Shown: in pieces, positions 47,577 to 58,839 of the stretch
Position numbering within the stretch: position 1 is the stretch's first letter
How the letters are laid out: each line of letters opens with the position of its first letter
Origin: Alisma plantago-aquatica
Lineage: Eukaryota > Streptophyta > Magnoliopsida > Alismatales > Alismataceae
DNA length: 64,000 nucleotides
Assembly (NCBI GenBank): GCA_963693085.1
Contig: OY856409.1
Coordinates: 1,534,999,072 to 1,535,063,071, forward strand
Direction of reading: 5' to 3'
Notes under the pieces: generated by a model
Seen by the model: the letters and a program-made list of their open reading frames with translations, nothing else
Databases searched by the model: none
Told to the model about the DNA's origin: nothing
Program-made: the position numbers and the translations under genes

Positions 47577-50060
47577 ATGCACCATTCGGATAGTCCCGGA
47601 CTGACTGCAAGCTTTGATCCCGAAATAGATAGAACCTTCCATCGACATATTCGGGAAAATCAAGCAAGGATGGAGCAAGAGGAAGAAGTAGCCCGCAGAG
47701 TGGCTCAAGCCATCAATGTACAGAGAGAGAGGCTCATGCAAGAAGCTAGAGCTGCGGTTTAATAGGAGATCTTGGCAGCACAGGCAGCAGCGCAAGCAGC
47801 GGAACTTCAGAAAGATCTTAGAGAGTTCTCTATCCCAAAGGCTGCAAATGTCTATCATCCGGTGCAGCCTCCTCCCATCGAATCTGCCAACTTTGAGATT
47901 AGAGAACATTGGATAACTTTGCTTCAAAACAACCCCTTCTATGGCAAACAAGCTGAAGACAGCCAAGGTCATCTTCTGAGATTCATCGACTTGTGTGCCA
48001 TGACAAAGCAAAATGGGGTCTCTGATGATGCCATTCGACTCCATCTTTTCAAGTACTCTCTTGCTGATAGAGCCATTAGTTGGTACAACTCACTACAGAG
48101 TGAAGTACCCATCACCACCTGGGAGCAGCTCCAAAATGCTTTTCTGGAAAAGTTCTACCCCCCATCTCTTACATATGAAATCAGGGGACGAATCACAAAT
48201 TTCACTCAAGTCCCAAGAGAAACTCTTGTCGAAGCTTGGGATAGGTACAAGGAGCTCCTACACAAATGCCCACACCACGAAATTCCTAAGAACCAATTGA
48301 TAGAGATCTTCTACAGGGGTGTGGAGGATGACGTAAAGATGTTCCTTGATTCCTCGTCTGGAGGAAACTTCATTCGGCAAAGTTACGACAGCGCATGGAG
48401 AGTAGTCACCCTGGGAGCAGAAAATCAAGCCAATTGGGGCAGATCTGTTGGTAAAGGAGTCTTAAAGGTAGCCATGGCTGAAGCTATCCCAGAATACAAA
48501 TCTATAGCTGAAACTTTGAAGGTCTTAGTTGCAAAACAAGATCACATAGAATCATCCCTTGCTGCGATTGGAAGAGGACATTCTCCTACTAGGCAACCAG
48601 AACAAGTCAAGTCCACTTCTTTGTTTTGTGAAGCATGCAAAGGCATTGATCATTCCACATTGTCATGCAATGTTCTCTATGATGTTGTTCTAAGTAATGC
48701 ATGTGGACAAGGAGATAATTTCCAGATGGACAATGTTAATGCTATTAACACCATCCATGGGCAGAATTATTACAATCCAAATCAAAATAGGAATCACCCA
48801 GGCTTCCAATACGGAAACCCTTCAGGAGCTATGAACTCACATCAATTTGGTCCGAACAATCAACCGAGGGGCCCACCTGGGTACCAGTTTAACCAACAAC
48901 AGAACTTTGGGAATCAAGGAAACTTCAAAGGAAACTTTCAGAATGGGAACTACAATAATTATCAGAACAACTCTCAGTATCAGAACTTGAATCAACAGGA
49001 AAGTCAGACAGGACCCATCCCTTCTGATGATAAGCTATCAACCATTGAAAAGTTGCTGCAAACACATCAAACAACGATAGCTAATCAACAAGCCCAATAG
49101 AAAGCTATTGAAATGCAACTAGCTCAACTTGCTGCTAGCATAAAGCCACAAGCTGGAGTCTTTGCCGGACAACCCAAGAACAATCCAAAACATCTTGAGC
49201 AGGTGAAGGTTATCACCACTAGATCAGGGAAAGATTATTCGAATCCCCCAGTAAGGACACATGTAGTTATTACTGACAAAGAAGAACTTGAGACAGTCTA
49301 GAACTCGACAACACCAGAATCGCAACCAATGAAAGATAAGGCTGACAAAGAAGCGTCCGAAAAATCTGTTGACGAATAAAATGAAATACCAGAAATGGAT
49401 ATTCCTGTGTATAAGCCTCGTATACCCTTCCCATCCCGCCTAAGGCAAACCAAGCTTGATACGAGATTCATCAAGTTCAAAGAGGCTATGAAGAAGCTCC
49501 ATGTCGACATTCCCTTCTTAGACGCTCTTAATGAGATACCAGCCTGGACCAAGTATCTAAAGTCACTTCTCACTAAGAAGTATATAACTGAAGAATATGA
49601 AACTATAAAACTGGCTACGACCACATCAGATATCATACTCAGCAAGATGCCAAAGAAACAGAAAGATCCAGGATCCTTTGGAATCTCTTGTCACATTGGT
49701 GACTCATCATGCAAAAAGGGATTGGCAGATCTTGGTGCAAGTATTTCTATTATGCCATTCAGTTTATGCAAGAGATTAGGGTTCGCAGAATTGCTTCCAA
49801 CAGCTATGACCATTCAACTTGCGGACAATTCGATCAAAAAACCGTTAGGAATTCTCGAAGACATCCCGGTCAAGGTAGGCAAGGACGCATATGTTCCATG
49901 TGATTTTGTCATCATGGACATAAAAGAAGACACCAAATACCCTCTTATCTTCGGTCGTCCGTTCCTCGCAACTGCAAGAGCCCTTATTTATGTCGAAGAA
50001 GGAACCTTACTGCTAAGGTTAGGAAAAGAGACTCTCGAATTTAAAGTTTTAAAAGTATGA
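47577..50060 (+). pseudogene. Athila gag-protease
   Basis: One frame from ATG 47577 to TGA 50058-50060, broken by TAA TAG (47760-47765), TAG 49098-49100, TAG 49299-49301 and TAA near 49377. Gag domain (Retrotrans_gag): FEIREHWITLLQNNPFYGK, DRAISWYNSLQSEVPITTW, FLEKFYPPS. Then a Cys-poor knuckle-like CEACKGIDHSTLSC, an Asn/Gln-rich stretch (48720-49010) and KVITTRSGKDY. Aspartic protease: LADLGASISIMPFSLCKRLG (D-L-G-A active site, typical of Athila) and YPLIFGRPFLATA. The frame ends in an ATGA overlap with pol. Builds and matures the particle if intact; here inactive. Confidence 0.9.
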
Positions 50061-53000
50061 GAAGACCAAGTATACAGGAGGAAGTCTATTTGATAGATTG
50101 TGTTGAGCAAATGTCACAACTAACTCAAGAATATCACGAGTCATGCGATCCCTTGCAAACTTCTCTACACGACCTTTTTAATGACGAACCTATTGACCAA
50201 CAAGCTAAGGATTGCATCGAATCTCCCAACTCTGCTAAAGAAAATGCTGAAGCTACTTACGAAGAATTAAAGACTACCGGAACTCCAGAAGAAATCAGTG
50301 AAAAACCAGAACCTCCTGAAATGAAGCCCCTACCTGAAGGGCTGAAGTATATGTTTTTAGACGATCTCAAAGTTTGTCCAGTTATCATAAACTCTGGTCT
50401 AATGACCAAACAAGAAGAGAAACTTCTGGAGGTATTAAGGGAGAGAAAGAAAGCCATAGGCTATACGATGAGTGACCTCACAGGGGTCAGCCAAGCCTTG
50501 TGCATGCACAGAATCCCCATGATGGAAGACCATAAGCCAACCATCGAGCATCAAAGAAAGTTGAACCCGAATATGAAGGAAGTGGTCTGTCGCAAGATCA
50601 TCAAACTTCTTACAGCTGGAATAATATACCCGATATCGGACTCACCATGGGTGAGCCCCGTTCATGTGATACCCAAGAAAGGAGGGACTACCGTTATAAG
50701 AAATGAAAACAATGAGCTCATCCCCACTCGAACAGTCCCTGGGTGGCGGATGTGTATTGATTATAGAAAATTAAACAAGGCCACTCGAAAGGATCATTTT
50801 CATATGCCCTTCCTCGATCAAGTTTTAGAAAGATTGGCCCATCAAGAATATTTCTGTTACCTGGATGGTTACTCTGGATTCTATCAGATTCCCATACATC
50901 CAGATGATCAAGAAAAAATGACTTTCACCTGTCCCTTCGGGACATATGCTTTTAAAAGGATGTCATTTGGTCTGTGTAATGCCCCCGCAACTTTTCAACG
51001 TTGCATGACTGCCATTTTTGCAGGGCTTACTGAAACTGTTATGGAGGTCTTCATGGATGATTTTTCTGTATGCGGGGACTCCTTTGATTCCTATCTTAAG
51101 CATCTCTCCATGGTCCTCAAACATTGTGAAGAAGCACATCTGGTGCTAAATTGGGAGAAATGCCACTTTATGGTAAACGAAGGCATTGTCTTGGGCCACA
51201 GGGTTGGCAACAGAGGAATTGAAGTTGATAAAGCCAAGATAGAAGTCATATCTAAATTGGCAATTACCACAAATGTAAAAGAAATTCGCGCTTTGCTTGG
51301 TCACGCTGGATTCTATAGAAGGTGTATACGTGATTTTTCCAAGATAACAAAGCCGATGACCAATCTACTTTTAAAAGATGCTGATTTCAATTTCAATGAA
51401 GAATGCGTCAAAAGTTTTGATACGCTGAAGAAAGCCCTTACGACTACCCCCATCATTAGAGCTCCCGATTGGGACCACCCCTTTGAAATTATGTGTGATG
51501 CCAGTGATTACGCGGTGGGTGCGGTCTTAGGACAATGCATAGAGAAGAAACATTATGTGATCTATTATGCGTCGAAAACCCTCGACGGAGCTCAAAGGAA
51601 TTATGCTACTACTGAAAAGGAACTTTTGGCAGTCATCTATGCCTTTGATAAATTCAGATCCTACCTTACTGGTTCGAAGGTAATCGTTTACACAGACCAT
51701 GCTGCTATCCGTTACCTTATGGCAAAGAAGGATGCTAAGCCTAGGATGATCAGATGGATACTCCTTCTACAAGAATTTGACCTGGAAATAAGAGATAAAA
51801 AGGGGACGGAAAATGTTGTTGTTGATCACCTCAGTCGCATCCACACTCTGGATGCTGAGGGGATCCCGATAAATGACTCCCTACCGGATGATCAGCTTAT
51901 GAGCTTCTCGGAAGTAGTGCCATGGTATTCCGACATCGTAAACTACCTTGCCGCCGAAGTCATCCATCCCCAATACACCGGGAACGCTCTGAAGAAATTT
52001 AAGCATGATGTGAAGCATTACTATTGGGATGAACCATATCTTTTCAAACTCTGCGCAGATGGATTGTATAGACGTTTGTGTCGCCGAAGAAGAAGCCCAT
52101 TCTATTTTAGAACAATGCCACTCAGGACCTGTAGGCGGCCACATGAGCTCAAAGAAGACAACTTTAAAAGTTTTGCAATGTGGTTTCTTCTGGCCGACTT
52201 TATCCAAAGATTCCCACGATTTTGTCCAATCCTGTGATAAATGTCAAAGGGCCAGCAATATAACCAAGAGAGACGAAATGCCACTGAATCTATGGCAAGA
52301 AGTCGAGATATTTGACGTTTGGGGAGTGGATTATATGGGTCCATTCCCATCTTCCAATGGATTCTCGTATATCTTAGTAGCAGTGGACTACGTTTCAAAA
52401 TGGGTCAAAGCTATCCCAACTGTCACTAGTGATTCAAAACCCGTCATCAAATTATTCAAAGATATCATCTTCCCACGGTTTGGAGTACCGCGAACCGTGA
52501 TTTCTGACGGAGGCTCCCATTTCATTGAAAGAAGCTTTGAATCTTTATTAAGAAAATATGGTGTCTCACACAAAATAGCTTCACCATACCATCCACAAAC
52601 TAGTGGACAAGTCGAGGTATCCAACCGTCAACTTAAGTCTATCCTCGAAAAAGCCATCGGACGCAATCGAAAAGACTGGTCAACAAAAATCAACGACGCC
52701 TTATGGGCCTATCGGACCACTTATAAGACTCCCCTTGGGACTACACCTTTTCGATTGATATATGGAAAGGGTTGCCACCTGCCAGTCGAACTAGAACATA
52801 AGGCATGGTGGGCAATTAAACAAATAAACTTCGATATGAAACAAGCGGGTCAAGCCAGAATTCTGCAACTCCATGAGCTGGATGAACTCAGAATGTCAGC
52901 CTATGAGAATGCACGAATCTACAAAGAACGTACAAAACTCTGGCATGATGGACATCTGAAACAAAAAGACATACGAGTGGGAGACCAAGTTCTAGTTTTC

Positions 53001-53216
53001 AATTCCAGATTAAAATTGTTCCCAGGGAAACTCTGCTCACGTTGGTGTGGACCTTACATCGTCAAAAGCATCTCTCATCATGGTGCTTTCTCTTTATTGA
53101 GTGACAGGTCTGGCGAATTTATAGCAAATGGTCACCGCTTGAAAAGATACTTCACATCAACTGACAAAGGCACCGAAATAATGTTGGAATTCAACAATCC
53201 AAAGGATCCACCATAA
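50057..53216 (+). pseudogene. Athila pol (RT-RNase H-integrase)
   Basis: Opens at ATG 50057. [57 protein letters not shown] and FMDD at 51050-51061. RNase [17 protein letters not shown] and [20 protein letters not shown] one-base gain (TTTG for TTG) near 52075 shifts frame. Integrase zinc part [12 protein letters not shown]...CDKCQ, core VDYMGPFPSSNGF, VISDGGSHF and HPQTSGQVEVSNRQLKSIL with the D, D, E residues in place. The C-terminal part ends NPKDPP at TAA 53214-53216. Apart from the frameshift this is the best preserved pol in the window. Confidence 0.93.
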
Positions 53217-54692
53217 TACCAAAGAACTCTATCAAGCCATCGACATAAAACAAAGGCGCTCGTCGGGAGGCAACCCGATCAATAAATCTGTTTTACTTTT
53301 CCTTTCCAAATTTTGTTTTTACCTTATAGTTAAATATTCCTTAAATAAAATTTGCCTTATGAGATAGCTTTCTTTCAAAACACAAGATCAGAGTGGCGCT
53401 GATCAGAACGAAATCACTCTCGGCAGTCATACCTGGTGTTTCCTTTCCCCTCCATCTTGAATTTAGGGTTTGCTTGAGGACGAGCAAATCTCTAAGTTCG
53501 GGGTGGAGGGTGGGTGGTACGTACTTCACTTCCATAAACACCCTCTTTCATATAAGTTGTCTTTATCATAAAATTTTTCAAATTTCTGAACAGATACCTG
53601 ATGAAATTTTGACTCTTGTCGATAAAAATGTAACTAACCTTTTTGAGCTATGCATCTTCAATCATAACATCCTCCTTATTCGAAGTGAATCCTCAAGAGG
53701 ACTGACTTTTGAAACTTGCCTTTTGCCTGAAACCATCCTGTGAAGCTTATGATTCCTAACATCATAATACTTTTTACAAAATGATAAGTATTTGTCAAAC
53801 TGATAGGGATCAAACACGTCGTGCTTCCTAACTGACTAGTGGAACAATGGCTCAGAATCCCCACCGGATACGCATCAAGTCATTATTTGAGCAGAGTATG
53901 ACAAAGAGAATAACCCAGTTTTGAATTGTAAATCAAGCTGCATTTTGATCTGAACTCTCTTCTACACTTCTTCTATCATCTTCGTATCCCTCCATCCATC
54001 AATACCACCAAAATAGCCAAACTTGTGCCAAACCCTAAGTTCGGGGTGGCACGCCATTTCCCCCGTATCCACTTCTTCCATACCCCTTCCAATATATAGG
54101 GGCGTACCACCAAAAATGCAATCTCGAGTCAAATAGAGGAGAGATTTGCAAACAAAAGATGCCAAAGGGCACACAAAAAAGGAATGCAATCTCGAGTCGA
54201 ATAGAGGAGAGATCTGCAATAAAAGATACCATAGTGCACACAAAAAATATGCAATAAATGAAATTGCAAAACAAATAAAATCTTGAGTCGAATAGAGGAG
54301 AGATTTACTTCTTCTTTCCATACCACCTTTCACTCCTTTTTCTACCTAAGGGCACAATACATGCCCCACCATCCTGAACTACACCAGTGTCAGATCGGAT
54401 GCATACTTGTTGATTCTGCGGGTATCTCAGAACTCCTACAAAACTCTTTGACATGCTTGGTGTTGGAAAAAGTGGGGAGGAAGTGTTGTTGGGAAATGAA
54501 CTCAGGAACGAAGCTATGGAAAGACGTGTTTAGTGGTCCCAGGAAGTTAAGTTACTCATTCATACTGAGCAGAAAGAAAAAATTTGTGATGTGAAGATGA
54601 AGAAATCACACAGATCGAAAGTATTCCATTAGGCAACAGTTTCAAACTTTATGTTACTCGAGGACGAGCAACGATTTAAGTTCGGGGTGTTT
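53217..54692 (+). other. Athila 3' non-coding region
   Basis: No env-like ORF. CTAAGTTCGGGGTGG-type purine tracts occur at about 53493, 54030 and 54679; the last directly precedes the 3' LTR. The element GAGTCGAATAGAGGAGAGAT is repeated about three times at 54125-54305 with AAAGATGCCA-like spacers. Its function is unknown. Confidence 0.75.
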
Positions 54693-56678
54693 TGATGAGT
54701 GCATACTCATCATGAAATTCAATTACCTTTTTGGAACAATTTCATCTCTATTCCACATATTTTCACCCTAATATGAATCATAATGCACAAAACTACTTAG
54801 TTGATTCAATAATCAAGATTTTAACTAAATATCTTTCATTTAATGCAGGAAAATCAAGCAACTCCATGCATACGGTCTCAAGACCGTTTGGATCCTTGAG
54901 GTCTCAAGACCGTTTGGGTCCACACGGTCCCAAGACCGTTTGGCGGAATACACAAAGAACGAATGATGAAACCGGTTGCCAAAGAAAGCCATGCGGTCTC
55001 AAGACCGTTGGGTCCCATGCGGTCCCAAGACCGTTCGGTCCCATGCGGTCCCAAGACCGTTCGGTCCCATGCGGTCCCAAGACCGTTCGGTCCCATGCGG
55101 TCGCAAGACCGTTTGGTCCCATACGGTCCCAAGACCGTTTGGTCCCATGCGGTCTCAAGATCGTTTGGTCCCGCGCGGTCCCAAGACCGTTTGATGCAAA
55201 CGCAAAAGATCGATTGAAGAACTAAAGCCGCACGACCACGCCAAGGCCAGGACCGATCGAAGCAAACCGTTTGGTGCTTAAACGGTCTCCAAACCGTTTG
55301 GTGCCCAAATGGTCTCAAGACCGTTTGGTTCCCAAACGGTCTCCAAACCGTTTGGCGCCCAAACGGTCTCCAAACCATTTGGGGTCAGATATGAATCTTT
55401 AAATAGACCCCCAGGGTCCCCATTTGGAGGTATCAGATCCGGACTCCGATAGGCTGCCAGAGCACCACCCCGATCAAGTTCTACTCCATCTACCGCTGGT
55501 GTTGCAACCAAGGAGGCCAAGAAGAGAAAGAAGACGGAGCAAGGAGTGCATCTTCTTCATCGGGCTGCGTCCACCCTCTGCACCGAGCTCATGGCGGATC
55601 TCTCTTTCTCTCCTATCCTTCTTTTATCTCGCATCATGAGCGAGTAGTCCTCCTTTGTTGGGGTGCGGGGACTAGCCCCGCTGCCCATGCAAATCATGTT
55701 CTTGTGTTAAACTTTCCATGGCAATGTATATAACTCTTAATTTTGTTGTTTATCGTTAAGCTTGTAGGTTGGTTATATGCTTGGTTTCATCTTTGTGCTC
55801 CCTATGTTGTGATAAATTCAATGCATGGGTTCGAACGTCGTTTAACGAGTTTGACTCCCTGACTAGAAATAGAAGGGGATTCCTTGAGGTAGTAAGTGTA
55901 TGATCCGCGAGGGGACGAGCCATCTAGACTTCGATGACGCTTCTGTGCGCCTAACGCCTGTATAGGGGGTTCACAACCTTAGTTGGATTTTGTATCATCT
56001 TGCTAAACGTCGATTTTTCCTTGCATGTCACCCTCCTTCTTGTTTATTGGTTAACACGGCTGACTCCCAAACTAGAAATAGGATGTGATTTCATCAAGGT
56101 AGTAAGTGTATGATCCGCGAGGGGACGAGCCATCTAGCCTTCGGTGACGCTTCTGTGCGCCTAACTCCCGTATGGACGGTTCACAACCTCTGTGGATTTC
56201 TGTATCTTCAGAGCCGTAAGACATGTGATCCGGATGGCGACGAAAAATTTGTTGCCTATGGTGATGCTTACGCAGACCTAACGCCCGTATGGGGGGTTCT
56301 GCAGCAGCTCTACTTGAAGTGTTATATCGTGCCTGGATTGTTTGCAAAAGAGTATGTTTGTGTGTGTAGTGGTGGTCAAACCTGGTACCATCCCAGCGAT
56401 TCCATATCATTGATACAAACACATCTTTTAATTCAGCTTTTACTTTCCTGCATTTAGTTTAAACAACCCAAATCAAACTATTGTTCTAAATATTAGTTTT
56501 ACTTGAGCTAGATTCAGCTGACAAGGATTCTTAAAAATGTTGTCCTTTGGGTTCGATCCTCAACTATACTGCGATAAGACTCGTTCGCTTGCGGGTGGTA
56601 TTGTTGCACTTGGTTTTGGTAAAAGCTCGGGGATATAAACTCTGAGTGAATTTGTTAGTGCATTCAAAAGCCACATCA
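54693..56678 (+). repeat. Athila 3' LTR
   Basis: 1986 bp, same ends as the 5' LTR. The palindromic array is at 54871-55200 and 55262-55385 with different copy numbers. Ends at AGCCACATCA before the target repeat CATTG. Confidence 0.92.
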
Positions 56679-56683
56679 CATTG

Positions 56684-56699
56684 TCAAAAAGGGGGAGAA
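56684..56699 (+). other. SIRE polypurine tract
   Basis: TCAAAAAGGGGGAGAA directly before the 3' LTR start TGTTGACC; primes plus-strand DNA synthesis in this class. The Athila insertion lies one base to its left. Confidence 0.85.
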
Positions 56700-58235
56700 T
56701 GTTGACCTAGAGGTTATACATTACCTATATTTTGATAATGACTTAACCATTCCATTCATATGTATCTAATATGTGCATTTAAGATTGTTTGCAGGCATTA
56801 GGTATATGAAAAGGGTCATATATACAAAGCCCTAGAATGGGCCAAGTGCAAGCCAAAATGACTAGAAGTGTGCATTTTAGGATTTCTATGTAAACTACCT
56901 TAAAACATCAATGTAATCACTTGTAATGATGAATTAGCTTGTAACTTAGAAGAGAAAAATGTTTGGGACAAAATTAACCAAGTGCTAATCACTTTTATTG
57001 CAAATTATAAAATCAATTACAGGCACTTGGTCGGTCGAGTTTCCCTAGCCTGAAACTCGACCGATCGACCTTGGTCGATTTTCTGAAGATTGCATCGGTC
57101 GAGTTGTGCACTCACGGAACTCGACCGATCGGGTAGCAGGCCATTTCCAGTTGAAATGGTCGGTCGAGTTTCCTCAGGACAAACTCGACCGATCCTTTGA
57201 ACATCAGTTTGCCTCCTACTTGATCGGTCGAGTTACACCCATTAGAACTCGACCGATTGCACTGTACAAAATTTGCAGAAAAAGTAATATGACCGCTGGT
57301 GAATTGTTTTGGGCAAAAATACAGATGTTTTCTTGAAGGAAATATGACTAGTTTTGCACCCAAGTGTCCCACAACATAAAGGGCCACGCTCAACTATAAA
57401 TAGTACCCCTTGGACTTCATTCCAAGTTGCTCTTCCATTGCAAACTTGGTTCTAGCTTAATTGAGAGTGTTCCAAGCCCTTGAGCCCCTTTCTCTCTCTA
57501 CCTTCAAGACAAATTCGTGAGTTAAGAGTGAGTTAGGTCCATGTGTATGAGAGCTATCCTTTGTTTTATGTAAATCTCTCCTTTCTCTCTCCCTACCTCC
57601 AAATCCCATTGAAGATTGATTGAAGCTACTTCTCCAAGTGAAAGAGGAGTTGCTGCTGTTCTTCTCCGAGTGAAGGGGAAGATGTGTTGCTGATCTTTAA
57701 GAGTGAAGATAGCTCGTTGCTCCAGGTCCCTTGGTGAAGGGAAAATGTGGAGAAGCTTTCCAAGTGAAGGAGAGGTGCAAGGCAAAGCTCAAGTGAGATA
57801 GGTAAATCCTGCAAGGCTGAAGACAAAGGTAAGATTGGGTAAGTCCTTTGAAAAAGGCTGAGAATCTTGCTTTGTGGGTAAGTCCTTGGATAGGTAGAAG
57901 ATCTTAGCTTGAGAAATTAAGCCCTTGGTTGTGTGGTTTATGTTTCTTGTAATCTTATAGTGATATATAAGAGAACCAAGTTGCATATCCTAGAGTCTAA
58001 CCAACTCTGGGTAGTGGACTGACATCGTTCCTAAGTTTAGGACATGGAACCACTCTAAACCACCTGCCCAAGTGCATGCTATTCATTATCTCTTATCCTT
58101 TCTTTGTATGCTAGAATAGGACATCAGATTGTTGATTGCTTTAGTTTTTGCACTACGATTAAATTGGTGGTCTAATATATTTTGTGAAGTGTGTGTAGCT
58201 CTATTCACTCCCCTCTAGAGCCCATTGATCCAACA
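56700..58235 (+). repeat. SIRE 3' LTR
   Basis: 1536 bp; matches 27517-29054 including the hairpin array (57028-57267) and TATA box (57395-57402). Ends GATCCAACA, then target repeat ATTTG. Confidence 0.93.
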
Positions 58236-58495
58236 ATTTGTTCATCATTGTGATGCCCCTCACTTTCTCAATTTTCTTTTGCTGCTCATCAAGTGTATTA
58301 ATTTCTTCAGGGGGTACATAAACAACCTAAAATTTGATAAAAAAAACACACTTACATGATATAATTATAAATGAACATATAGATAGAAACGTCAGGGATA
58401 TATTCTTAAAACTTATATTGTCAGGTGGTGCAACCACGTCCTCACCCTCACGATGATCATTAGCACGGTCATCATGGGAATGCTCAGCCATCTGA

Positions 58496-58735
58496 AAGTT
58501 CACATTGAAATTATAAATTTCACATTGTAAAGTAACACTAATTGTAAAGTTCACATTCTAAAGTACACATTCACATTGTAAAGTAATTCACATTGTAAAG
58601 TTCACATTCACATTCTCAAGTAATTCACATTGTAAAGTTCACATTCACATTGTAAAGTTCACATTCACATTGTAAAGTAATTCACATTGTAAAGTCCACA
58701 TTCACATTGTAAAGTTCACATTCAGAAAAATAAAA
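58496..58735 (-). repeat. Minisatellite of TTCACATTGTAAAG
   Basis: More than ten imperfect copies of a 14-bp word TTCACATTGTAAAG, often with an added ACATTC step, between the Tnp2 relic and the start codon of the second CACTA gene. It may serve as promoter or spacer. It lies where the missing Tnp2 C-terminus would be expected. Confidence 0.85.
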
Positions 58736-58839
58736 CATATAAAAAATATAAACATTCATGCCTCTAATATTGTGATCTTTTATCAATTAACAATCCTTCA
58801 TTGTGATCCCTGCAAACATACAAGTCATTGTCATCCCCA

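Larger units (their letters stand above)
45414..56678 (+). mobile_element. Athila-type Ty3/gypsy element inserted in SIRE 3' region
   Basis: LTRs 45414-47396 and 54693-56678 begin TGATGAGTGCATACTCATCA and end AGCCACATCA. Flanking 5-bp repeats CATTG are perfect (45409-45413 and 56679-56683). The primer-binding site TGGCGCCGTTGTTGGGGA at 47402 is the aspartate-tRNA type found in Athila/Tat. Gag-protease then RT-RNase H-integrase follow. No env ORF is seen in the 1.5 kb before the 3' LTR. Roughly 18 differences were counted in ~410 bp of LTR (about 4%). It splits the SIRE polypurine tract from the sequence before it. Confidence 0.93.
27517..58235 (+). mobile_element. SIRE/Maximus-type Ty1/copia element with env-like ORF, carrying two nested LTR elements
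   Basis: LTRs 27517-29054 and 56700-58235 start TGTTGACCTAGAGG and end GATCCAACA. Flanking 5-bp repeats are ACTTG (27512-27516) and ATTTG (58236-58240), one mismatch. Primer-binding site at 29057, gag with CCHC knuckle, protease-integrase-RT-RNase H in copia order, a third ORF of the env-like kind and a purine tract AAAAAGGGGGAGAA before the 3' LTR. Removing the LARD and the Athila leaves about 11.2 kb, in the SIRE/Maximus size range. An eye count over the first ~385 bp of the LTRs gave about 15 differences (roughly 4%). Frameshifts and stops are present throughout. Confidence 0.93.
23117..58491 (-). pseudogene. CACTA second gene: Transposase_24 domain plus Ulp1/C48 protease-like domain
   Basis: Starts at ATG 58491-58489 (MAEHSHDDRAND...). 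The next exon (58318 down, after an AAATTTTAG acceptor) is cut by the SIRE element and resumes at 27516-27321 with GRKLAVDFDHAGNPYGVN, typical of Transposase_24. Further exons: about 27235-27110 (KLHHKYVMQHCGRVLRNYR), 27040-26933, 26828-26578 (MGPRGYAGVRQRLQAEF), 26500-26304 (EGKFIPQGTRDELRVSPGN), 26215-26066, 25950-25740, 25653-25487, 25330-25270, 25190-25010. The C-terminal exons form an Ulp1 (C48) domain: WELLVIVPKTFTVYYLDPTG (24920-24810), a Lys-rich exon split by the LINE (24720-24702 and 23627-23565), QDNGWACAYYVILFMDLI with the presumed catalytic Cys (23480-23371), and a last exon ending EWAKSLQSV...(23283-23117). The expected catalytic His before WELL is Tyr (24913-24915). Stops follow GVNHN, EKII, KSQ, RLPS and MDLII. 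Plant CACTA and MULE elements are known to carry Ulp1-like genes; function in transposition is unclear. Confidence 0.75.
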
